Position numbers and translations under genes: made by a program
NCBI RefSeq assembly: GCF_011516635.5
Contig: NZ_CP096256.1
Span: forward strand, 186,001 to 250,000
Direction: 5' to 3'
From: Bradyrhizobium barranii subsp. apii
GTDB taxonomy: Bacteria; Pseudomonadota; Alphaproteobacteria; Rhizobiales; Xanthobacteraceae
DNA: 64,000 bases
Shown here: in pieces, positions 57,100-64,000 of the stretch
Layout: each line of letters opens with the position of its first letter
Position numbering within the stretch: the stretch's first letter is position 1
Notes under the pieces: generated by a model
What the model was told of the DNA's origin: nothing
Databases searched by the model: none
Seen by the model: only the letters and a program-made list of their open reading frames with translations

Positions 57100-57310
57100 C
57101 GAGCGCGGTATTATGATCGGCTGATAGGTGGCAAACAGAACATGGGCCAGCAGTTTGGGCACTGCACGCCCGCGCGCAATCGGATGCGAGGGAGCCGGCG
57201 GCTGGGTGATCGCTTCGCAGGCCCGGCAGACGAGCTTCTCGCGCACGTGCTGGATCACCTTCCACTGGCGCGGAACGAGCTCCAGCGACTCGGTCACGTC
57301 TTCGCCGATC

Positions 57311-58074
57311 GAGCTATCGCCAAATTTTGGTGACGGCGCGGCCGGTCAGGCGGCGGCGGTTATGGGCTGACGGTCAGTCGGTTTGGCGATGACCTCGATC
57401 CCGTCGTTGAATGTCACACCGAGAACGAGTTTTGGCAACTGGTTGTGGCCATCGAGACGACGCCGGCTTTTCTGCGCGGCCTCAAGCAGTTTGAAGACCA
57501 TCGCGAGCGCCGTTCTGTTGGACAGGCAGCCCTTCGATCGGATCGTGCGGTGGCGCACGGTAGCGAAGGTGCTTTCAATGGGATTGGTGGTCCGCAGGTG
57601 TTTCCAGTGTTCGGCCGGGAAGTCGTAGAACGCCAGTAGCGTGTCCCGATCCTTGCTCAGGCAGTCGGCCGCCTTCTCGTATTTGGGCGTGTAGCTCTCG
57701 ATGAAGGCGTCGAACGCCAGCTCGGCGGCGGCCTTGGTTTCGGCCATCCAGATCTCCTGCAACGCGCGTTTGGCTTTAGGCTGCTGGCTCTTCGGCAACT
57801 TGGCGATCACGTTGGCGGTCTTGTGTACCCAGCAGCGCTGCTCGCGCGTTTTCGGCCAGACCTCGCCGGCGGCCTTCCAGAACCCGAGCGCGCCGTCGGC
57901 GATGGTGAGCCGCGGCGGCACGCCGATCGTCGACGTTTCCTGGCTGAATCAACTTGATGATGTTATCTTTGGACACGGCATATCGCTCCTTCGGTGGAGA
58001 AGTGGAGGCGTCAAGCACCCCCACGATATGCCGCCTTCCCGATTCCCGCCGTCACCAACTTTCAGCGATAGCTC
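57311..58074 (-). mobile_element. IS256-family deletion derivative
   Basis: 764 bp with inverted ends GAGCTATCGC(C/T)... and flanking 9-bp TCGCCGATC duplications at 57302-57310 and 58075-58083. It retains the first ~14 codons of the transposase (KDNIIKLIQPGN) joined to its C-terminal third; about 700 bp are deleted from the middle. Both ends being intact, it could be mobilised in trans. Confidence 0.88.
57346..57930 (-). pseudogene. IS256 transposase, internally deleted
   Basis: C-terminal part from LTIADGALGFWKAAGEVW (second Asp) through QRCWVHKTANVIAKLPKS to TTNPIESTFATVRHRTIRSK (Glu). The first catalytic Asp region is deleted. Related to the scrap at 5189-5443. Confidence 0.85.
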
Positions 58075-58150
58075 TCGCCGATCTTGCGCAATCGGCTGTC
58101 ACCACAGCATGGGCAGATCGCAGGTGTCGGATAACCGATCGAGAAAGCGC

Positions 58151-58731
58151 ATTTTGCCAAATTTGCGGCCGGTAGCGCACCAGTGAACTCAACAAAAAGC
58201 TGCCCAGAAATTGCAATGCATACGTATCTCCGCGCGACTGCGACTGGATCGATACCAGAGAGCTTTGGGCCTCCGAACAAGCAAGGATGCCAGCGAACTT
58301 GGAGATCTTAAGGGCCGACCTTGGTCTTGAAGCGGAGCTAGTTAACGGCATTGGTCTCGATGTCAGGGGAGCGCGCCTGGTTTCGTTTCTCGTCGCGCGA
58401 CGGCTGGCGCAGCGCGGAGAGGACCACCCGCAATGGAAAGCCTGCCGACGGCAAATCTCTGCGGGCGTGATGCGACTGGATGCGGCGAACAAAGCGATCG
58501 AGGACTATATGCTGTTGCCTCCCCACTGAAGGCGGGACGTTACGTCTGGCTCTCTTCCGATTCCCTCCACCGACATCAAGGGGCGCTTTACGCCGGTCGA
58601 CATCATTTGCCATCGGGCTGGCTCCTTCATCTACTATGGCCAGCACCTTATGAACCACTGTTTTGCCTGACGGAGCAACCAGTATTTCGCGTTATCAGAA
58701 TATCTTTCACCCCACCCGGATTTCTCGCTTA
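58151..58731. other. Stretch with one doubtful ORF
   Basis: A plus-strand frame 58287-58529 (80 codons: LEILRADLGLEAELVNGIGL, ARLVSFLVARRLAQRG) is protein-like but has no recognised domain. A minus frame at 58338-58658 overlaps it. Neither has a convincing ribosome site; I do not call a gene. Confidence 0.35.
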
Positions 58732-58814
58732 GTGTCTGTTCCAAAACATGTTGAGTCGAATGAATCGGTTGTGATTCAAGGTGAGCGGCCTGATTCGATG
58801 GGGACGCGCCGCCA

Positions 58815-59282
58815 ATGTGGACTACCGAGAACCGTGCACGCTACGACCGCAGCCGCCTGCGCTATCCGAGCGACTTGACCGACGAGGAGTGGGCGCTGAT
58901 CGCGCCTCGCATCCCGCCGGCCAAGCGCGGCGGCAACAAGCGTACGGTGGACCTGCGCGAGATTGCCAACGGGCTGATGTACATCCTGAGCACAGGTTGC
59001 CAGTGGCGCGCGATCCCCAAGGACCTGCCGCCGCGCTCGACGCTGTATGGCTACTTCGATCTGTGGAGCTGGAACGGCACGCTCGATAAAATTCATCACG
59101 CCCTCTATGTCGAATGTCGCGAAAGGGCCGAGCGCGAGGCTTCTCCCACCGCCGCCATCATCGATAGCCAGAGCGTGAAAAGCGCTGAAAAAGGGGGCCT
59201 CATGATCTCCATGGCTACGACGCGGGCAAGAAGATCAAGGGCAAGAAGCGGCACATTCTCGTCGACACGCAAGGCCTCTTGA
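58815..59282 (+). CDS. IS5 copy C transposase, OrfA
   Basis: Same protein as in copies A and B, with the A5G5 frameshift candidate near 59186-59196. Confidence 0.88.
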   Translation: MWTTENRARYDRSRLRYPSDLTDEEWALIAPRIPPAKRGGNKRTVDLREIANGLMYILSTGCQWRAIPKDLPPRSTLYGYFDLWSWNGTLDKIHHALYVECRERAEREASPTAAIIDSQSVKSAEKGGLMISMATTRARRSRARSGTFSSTRKAS

Positions 59283-59650
59283 TGCACGCCATCGTGCATG
59301 CGGCGGACATCCAGGATCGCGACGGCGGCGTGCTCCTGATGGCAACGTTGTTCGGCCTCTATCCCTTTCTTCTGAAGCTCTACGCCGACGGCGGATATCA
59401 AGGGCCACATTTCCAGAAGGGGCTGCGTAGCGCTCTGAAGCGCGTGAACCTCGAAATCGTCAAACGCTCCGATCAGGCTCACCGTTTCGTCGTCTTGCCC
59501 AAACGCTGGATCGTCGAGCGTACCTTTGCCTGGCTCGGGCGATGCCGAAGACTGTCCAAAGATTGGGAATGCTTCAATCACAGGGCGCTCGCCTTTCTCA
59601 AGCTGGCCTCCATCCGACTCATGCTGCGAAAGCTATGCAATCCAAGGTAA
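59279..59650 (+). CDS. IS5 copy C transposase, OrfB
   Basis: Second half with YADGGYQG and RWIVERTFAWLG. Overlaps OrfA by 4 bp. Confidence 0.88.
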   Translation: MMHAIVHAADIQDRDGGVLLMATLFGLYPFLLKLYADGGYQGPHFQKGLRSALKRVNLEIVKRSDQAHRFVVLPKRWIVERTFAWLGRCRRLSKDWECFNHRALAFLKLASIRLMLRKLCNPR

Positions 59651-59841
59651 TCTTTCCGGACAGACTCTTAGACGAAAAGAAGCGATCTTCGGTTCAATGC
59701 ACCAAAGGTTTCAGCGACATTTTTGGTGCCAGTGTAATCTTCGGAAGCTCGCGCGTATCGACCGATCGGTCCTTCCATCTACTGCGTCCTGCAAGTTCGT
59801 GGGCAATCCGCCGAGCAACCTGCTCGCGGGCCGATTTCAGA

Positions 59842-60390
59842 TCAAGTCGGCATGACGGCTACCGGCTGCTTGTACACGCCGCCCGATATCATCAAGCGCC
59901 AAGCGATGCGGGCAAACTTGTTGGCCAAGGCCACCGCGACCAACTTTGGCGGCTTTCGCTCCAGCAGCGAAGCGAGCCATGGTGTGGGCTTATGACGGCC
60001 CTTTCGAATATGCCTCAGCAGTGCGGTCGCACCGACGATCAACGTCGATCGCAGTATAGAATCTCCAGCCTTTGTAATGCCGCCGAGCCTTTGCCGGCCG
60101 CCAGTTGAATGATCCTTAGGTGTCAGCCCGAGCCACGCCGCAAAGTCGCGCCCCGATCTGAAGGTCTCGGGCGGCGGCGCTTTCATACTGAGCATCGACG
60201 ATCCAATCGGACCGACGCCAGGAATTGTCGCAATACGCCTGCTGATGTCATCCTCGCGATGCCACTTCATCAGCTTGGCTTCGATCTTCGCTAGGCGAGC
60301 TTGGACCGCGGCATACTCGTCCGCCTGAAGGCGGAAGAGATCCCGCGCCATTTCATTCTGGCCGGCGAGTTCTGCTTGTTTTTCTCCCAA
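59842..60390 (-). pseudogene. IS110-family transposase, C-terminal half
   Basis: Contains the transposase-20 region: RRIATIPGVGPIGSSMLSMK then GRDFAAWLGLTPKDHSTGGR (catalytic Ser region STGG) and a long helical C-terminus. The N-terminal DEDD half is absent upstream of about 60398. Different lineage from the IS110 at 12439. Confidence 0.82.
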
Positions 60391-60411
60391 GCGGACGCGT
60401 CAAACCGCCTT

Positions 60412-61008
60412 TTATGATCGCGCGAAGGCGAGCAACGGTCGGATGTCATGGCCATCGGCGGCTTGAAGCGTGGCGACGTAGCGTGCCCGCAGTTCGCCGA
60501 CATCGGCAAGACTGCCGCCGCCCCAGCTGAACAACGCGCCGCCCAGCTTCTCGATCAGCAGATCCGCCATCAGACGGGCATGCCGGCCGTTGCCGTTCGG
60601 AAACGGATGGATCGACACCAGACGATGATGAAATCGGGCAGCGATCTCGTCGGCCGGATAGGTGTCATGCTCGATCCAATAGCGAACGTCATCGAACAGG
60701 GCAGCGAGGTCGGGCGCGATGCGATAGGCGGCGACGCCGATGTTGCGTTCGGTCTGGCGGTAAGCGCCAGCCCATTCCCAGACGTCGCCGAACATGCGCC
60801 CATGAAGTCTTCGCGCGAATCCGTCATCGAGAAGGTGCGGGGCGGTCAGACCGCGCCGGCGCCGGGCCCAGGCCGCCCCTTGCACGATGTTCTCCTGTTC
60901 GGCCTCGTTGAGATCGCGGCGATGGGTGATCCAGGACTGGCGCAAGCCGTCACGCTCCGCGGGCGTCAACGGCGTTGCGTCATCGGGCTCCTGAAACAGG
61001 TCCGTCAT
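60412..61008 (-). CDS. Fic-domain protein, mobile mystery protein B
   Basis: 198 residues from the ATG overlapping the regulator's stop (ATGA). The Fic motif HPFPNGNGRHAR is complete, with the upstream FGDVWEWAGAYRQTERNIG flap typical of the mobile mystery protein B family. Fic enzymes transfer AMP or similar groups to target proteins. Always found with the partner below, resembling a toxin-antitoxin pair. No inhibitory (S/T)xxxE(G/N) helix is obvious, so inhibition may come from the partner. Intact. Confidence 0.88.
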   Translation of the reverse strand: MTDLFQEPDDATPLTPAERDGLRQSWITHRRDLNEAEQENIVQGAAWARRRRGLTAPHLLDDGFARRLHGRMFGDVWEWAGAYRQTERNIGVAAYRIAPDLAALFDDVRYWIEHDTYPADEIAARFHHRLVSIHPFPNGNGRHARLMADLLIEKLGGALFSWGGGSLADVGELRARYVATLQAADGHDIRPLLAFARS

Positions 61009-61463
61009 GGCTGTTCCCAAAGATCGCGCTCGCGAAGCGTGTCGCGGATATAGGTGTCGATCCGGGCCTCGAGGTCGGCATCGCCGGTGCCTTGCGCCTC
61101 GAGCTTCATGGTGTGCGCAACGCGGCCGAGATCGCGCAGGGCGAGCTTGCGTGCCCGCTCACGCACGGCTTGCTCCAGCGAGGTGTTTGGCACGAGCGCA
61201 TAGACGAGGGTGCAGTCGAGCGCTTCGGCCGCGCGCCGCAGCGTCTCGATCTTGATCGCGCCACTGGCTTCGGATTTCTCCAGCGCGTCGACGCTCTGTG
61301 GACTGATCTTTAGCCGCCGGGCGAACTGCACGCCGGTCATGCCGAGCGCCTCCCGGATTGCCCGGGCCCAGCCCTTGGGCGGGAGCTGAAAGCGATCAGT
61401 CGGCTTGAGCGGCTGGAGCCGCTCATCCAGCCGCTGCCGGGCTCGCTGGTGAACATTTCTCAT
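61005..61463 (-). CDS. XRE-type regulator, mobile mystery protein A
   Basis: 152 residues. HTH: GWARAIREALGMTGVQFARR then LKISPQSVDALEKSEASGAI, with the family's N-terminal RARQRLDERLQPLKPTDRF and a helical C-terminus. It pairs with the Fic gene in many mobile elements and likely represses the pair's promoter at 61464-61560. Confidence 0.85.
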   Translation of the reverse strand: MRNVHQRARQRLDERLQPLKPTDRFQLPPKGWARAIREALGMTGVQFARRLKISPQSVDALEKSEASGAIKIETLRRAAEALDCTLVYALVPNTSLEQAVRERARKLALRDLGRVAHTMKLEAQGTGDADLEARIDTYIRDTLRERDLWEQP

Positions 61464-61614
61464 ACTGAAGCCTTATTGGTAGCAAATAGGATCAGTCTGT
61501 AGATACTAAACTAGTCTGCGTAAAATCATATTAGAGTATGAATATCAGTTATTAAAATCAGAGTCTAGTCTTAACGTAACCTGATCAGTCGCGCTGGCGC
61601 TCGGCCAGGCCGGG
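61464..61614 (-). promoter_or_regulatory. AT-rich promoter of the mobile mystery pair
   Basis: The first ~100 bp are strikingly AT-rich (AAATCATATTAGAGTATGAAT, ATATCAGTTATTAAAATCAG). Partial palindromes such as ACTAAACTAGT and TCTAGTC could be operator sites for the adjacent XRE regulator. Exact boxes not assigned. Confidence 0.5.
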
Positions 61615-61666
61615 TGTCAATCGGCGTTCGACTGGGACGGGGGTCAAATTTGGACGCCGGTTGACA
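61615..61666. repeat. Short inverted-repeat stub
   Basis: 52 bp that start TGTCAATCGGCG and end CGCCGGTTGACA, near-perfect inverted repeats around a core with GGGGGTCAAATTTGGAC. Resembles the two ends of an IS21-type element brought together by an internal deletion. Confidence 0.5.
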
Positions 61667-61690
61667 CAGTGACCAGCCTCTTCAGTTCTA

Positions 61691-62742
61691 GAGCGTTTTC
61701 CGATCACGTTGCGTCGTAACCAGCCGCGACGAGATAATTTTGACATTCCTCGGGTGAGAAGCGTTTGAGAGCGTTGGCGATTGCTTGCCAGAGATCGGGC
61801 ATGGTGCGGGCTGCGGCGGTCCGCAACAGCGCTTTCAGTTTGGAGAAGGCCATTTCAATCGGGTTGAAGTCTGGACTGTAGGGCGGAAGATAGAGCAGGC
61901 TAGCTCCGACCGCCTGGATGGCCTCTCGAACGCCATGGACCTTGTGAGCGGGCAAGTTGTCCATGATAACGGTATCGCCCGGCCGCAGCGATGGGGCGAG
62001 CAATTGCTCGACGTAGGCCAGGAAAGCGTCGCCATCCATTGGACCGTCCAGAACAAGCGGCGCGATCAGACCGTCGGAGCGCAATCCAGCGGTGAACGTC
62101 GTCGTCTTCCAATGTCCGTGTGGGATAGCTGCACGACATCGCTCGCCGCGTGGCGAGCGCCCGTAACGCCGCGCCATTTTGGTGTTGGCGCTGGTTTCGT
62201 CGATGAAGACGAGACGCTCAGGGTCAAGGTCGATTTGCCCTTCGAACCACTCCTCACGTGCGGCATTTATATCGCCGCGCCGTTGCTCGGCGGCGTGCGC
62301 TGTCTTTTTTTAAGTGTGATCTTTCTGCGCTGGAAAAAACGCCAGAGCGACGCGATGCCAGTCGATATTCCACGACGTTTCAACAGTTCTCGCAACTCGG
62401 CAAGCGTGATATCCGGCCTCGCTGTCACCGCCTCCAGAATCAATTGCGAATGCGCTTCGATGCGCTGCGATTTGCGGTCACCGCCCTGGCGTTTAGGAAC
62501 GATGTCGCCAACTTTCTTGAGGCGACCGCGCCAGCGGATTGCACTGGCCGCGCTGACACCAAAGCGCTCAGCAGCCTGTCGACAGGACATGCCACCGTCA
62601 ATCGCGGCTACCACCCTTTGGCGAAGATCAACCGAAAGCGCCCTGGCCATACATGCTGGCCTCCCTCGCCAGCATGCAGCTTGAATCTGACTCGCGCCGT
62701 TTTGGGAATCCCCACCCGATTCTTTCCGGTCGGAAAATGCTC
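61691..62742 (-). mobile_element. IS630-family element
   Basis: 1052 bp with ends GAGCGTTTTCCGATC and, reverse complemented, GAGCATTTTCCGACC, flanked by TA dinucleotides (61689-61690, 62743-62744), the IS630 target. Confidence 0.88.
61704..62650 (-). CDS. IS630-family transposase in two frames
   Basis: Frame 1 (62650-62267): MSCRQAAERFGVSAASAIRW, HTH domain. Frame 2 (to 61704) has the DDE core: VFIDETSANTKMARRYGR, VIMDNLPAHK, YLPPYSPDFNPIEMAFSKLK. The switch lies at a run of seven A (minus strand, about 62308-62314, TTAAAAAAAGAC), and a -1 slip restores one continuous protein. Such runs are used for programmed frameshifting in this family, so the gene may be functional. Confidence 0.82.
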
Positions 62743-62745
62743 TAA

Positions 62746-64000
62746 CCCGTCTTATTCGTCAGAGGGCGCCTGAGAGGCTGGCGAGCGTGGTGTAAAGCGC
62801 TGATGCGGCGTAGGATTCGGTTGCAAAGCCAACCCCATCACCTTCAGCCGCGAACACCACGCCCGCCATGACCGACGATACGATTCTGCCCTTCTCGTTT
62901 CCAGCCGTTCACGCCAAGAAAGTCACAGCTGCCTTCGATGGCGGTCGGCTGACCTCGAACGGGGGCGTGATGCTTCTGGCGATGGCCGAGCGGCGTCTCG
63001 GCTTGGCCGACAATTTGGCCCGGGTGTTCCCGGATCGGCGCGATCCGACGCGGGTCGTGCACAGCCTGGTCGATATGTTCCGCGCGCGCATGTTCGCGAT
63101 CTGCTGCGGCTACGAGGACGCCGACGACCTCGATCATCTGCGGTCCGATCCCGCATTCAAGCTGGCCTGCGGACGGCTGCCGGACACGGGTCGCGATCTG
63201 TGTTCCCAACCGACGCTGTCGCGTCTGGAGAATGCTCCGCGCCTGCGCGACGTGATCCGACTGACCTACACTTTGGTCGACGCATGGATGGATAGCTACC
63301 CGCGCGAGCCGGCATCCGTCACGCTCGACATCGATGATACCTGCGATGTCGTCCACGGCCATCAGCAGCTCTCGCTGTTCAACGCTCATTATGACGAACG
63401 CTGCTTCCTGCCGATCCACGTCTACGACACGGAGAAGAGCCGGCCCGTGGCGGTCGTGCTGCGGCCCGGCAAGACGCCGGGCGGCGTCGAGGTGCGTGCC
63501 CATCTGCGCCGCCTGGTACGGCATATCCGGACGCGGTGGCACAACACGCGAATTACGTTCCGTGGCGACGGGCACTATGCCCGGCCGGAGGCAATGGCGT
63601 GGTGCGAGACCAACGGCATCGACTACATCTTCGGTCTGTCCGGCACCAAGCCGCTCGCCAGAAAAGTCGACGCGGTCGCCGACGACATCCGCACGCGACG
63701 CGCCATCGAGAACCTGCCGGTTCTGCGCGGCTATACCGAGACGCGCCACAAGGCAAAGTCCTGGGATCGCGAACGACGCACCGTCGCCCGTATTGAGGCG
63801 ACGATGCTCGGCCTCGACATCCGCTTCGTCGTCACCAGCCTCGATGTCGGCTCGGCCGAGTGGATCTACGACAGCCTGTATTGCGCGCGCGGCCAAGCCG
63901 AGAATCTGATCAAGCTGCATAAGACGCAGCTCGCCTCCGATCGCACCAGTTGCCGTTCGGCGCTCGCCAATCAAGTCCGCCTCGTTCTCCATACCGCCGC
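62746..64000 (+). mobile_element. IS1380-family element, copy 4 (runs off the window)
   Basis: Starts CCCGTCTTATTCGTCAGAG after CTAA (62742-62745). It lands on the last base of the IS630 element. Opposite orientation to copies 1-3. Confidence 0.9.
62868..64000 (+). CDS. IS1380-family transposase, copy 4 (partial)
   Basis: First ~378 of 447 residues, same as copy 1 in the visible part, including AMAWCETNG and DAVADDIRTRR. The 3' end is outside the window. Confidence 0.9.
   Translation, partial: MTDDTILPFSFPAVHAKKVTAAFDGGRLTSNGGVMLLAMAERRLGLADNLARVFPDRRDPTRVVHSLVDMFRARMFAICCGYEDADDLDHLRSDPAFKLACGRLPDTGRDLCSQPTLSRLENAPRLRDVIRLTYTLVDAWMDSYPREPASVTLDIDDTCDVVHGHQQLSLFNAHYDERCFLPIHVYDTEKSRPVAVVLRPGKTPGGVEVRAHLRRLVRHIRTRWHNTRITFRGDGHYARPEAMAWCETNGIDYIFGLSGTKPLARKVDAVADDIRTRRAIENLPVLRGYTETRHKAKSWDRERRTVARIEATMLGLDIRFVVTSLDVGSAEWIYDSLYCARGQAENLIKLHKTQLASDRTSCRSALANQVRLVLHTA

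Larger units (their letters stand above)
57100..58150 (-). pseudogene. IS66 TnpC fragment, interrupted by IS256
   Basis: Joined across the IS256 element, the minus strand reads ICPCCGDSRLRKIGEDVTES then LELVPRQWKVIQHVREKLVC and CEAITQPPAPSHPIARGRAV, the zinc-finger and linker region of IS66 TnpC. Both outer ends are missing (about 57115 and 58145). Confidence 0.82.
58732..59667 (+). mobile_element. IS5-family (IS427-type) element, copy C
   Basis: 936 bp with matching TTA on both flanks (58729-58731, 59668-59670). Same ends and genes as copies A and B. Confidence 0.92.

Noticed and set aside
58287..58658. Overlapping plus and minus ORFs before IS5 copy C
   Set aside because: Neither has a ribosome site or recognised domain; left as an uncertain stretch.
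1..64000. tRNA or rRNA genes, classical attachment sites
   Set aside because: None could be recognised by eye; a tRNA search program would be needed to exclude a tRNA fragment at an island border.

Overview
The window looks like a heavily rearranged accessory region (genomic or symbiosis island, or plasmid) of an alphaproteobacterium of the order Hyphomicrobiales, most like Bradyrhizobium or a related rhizobium. This rests on high GC, rhizobial-type mobile elements (IS5/IS427 type, IS21, IS66 with a pRiA4b-like passenger, IS256, IS1380, IS701, IS630), a DUF736/ParB/MobC/relaxase mobilisation block, a Bradyrhizobium-type two-part outer-membrane beta-barrel gene and an HdeD-like protein. Species assignment is inference. 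About half of the window is insertion sequence, often nested. Several element borders can be set to the base by target-site duplications.

Layout. 1-3.1 kb: end of a decayed NRPS module and an intact ABC exporter. 3.1-5.4 kb: IS701 and IS5/IS256 scraps. 5.4-8.6 kb: three overlapping genes of the tellurium-resistance-associated (Ter) biosynthetic module (phosphoribosyltransferase/TRSP, HAD phosphatase, StiP-PELOTA), with a CitE-like fourth gene cut by IS256. 9-10.8 kb: two IS5-type elements. 11.4-12 kb: a hypothetical gene. 12.4-18.1 kb: IS110, IS256, a complete IS21 and a truncated group II intron. 18.1-21.6 kb: mobilisation/maintenance genes (DUF736, a small ORF, HU, ParB-like, MobC-like, broken relaxase). 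21.7-30.1 kb: a defence island with an unrecognised protein that has ADP-ribosyltransferase-like motifs, a DncV/CapV-type CBASS operon set (cap3-cap2-dncV, with capV divergent), and qatD-qatC-qatB, with an IS5 copy where qatA should be.

30-48 kb: IS5 copy B, IS1380 copy 1, an IS21 carrying an IS66 inside istB, a hypothetical gene, a broken IS6, hdeD-like and SET-domain genes, then an IS3 element that contains an IS1380, an IS21 fragment and a serine-recombinase module, yet is still bracketed by a 3-bp duplication. 48.1-52.2 kb: a lasso-peptide cluster with an intact precursor gene, an intergenic UUCG hairpin, and frameshifted B, C and D genes. 52.3-58.7 kb: IS1380 copy 3, truncated GntR and IS481, a decayed outer-membrane protein gene, and an IS256 deletion derivative inside an IS66 scrap. 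58.7-64 kb: IS5 copy C, an IS110 scrap, a mobile mystery protein A/B pair (regulator plus Fic), IS630, and IS1380 copy 4 running off the end.

Working together: capV, dncV, cap2 and cap3 should form a cyclic-nucleotide abortive-infection system. The qat genes form a second, apparently incomplete defence locus. The lasso genes encode one modified peptide and its exporter. The three Ter-module genes should make a nucleotide-like metabolite. Frameshifts or truncations in Cap3, the lasso B/C/D genes, IstA, the OMP, the CitE-like gene and several transposases point either to decay of the region or to some consensus indel errors; resequencing would separate the two.
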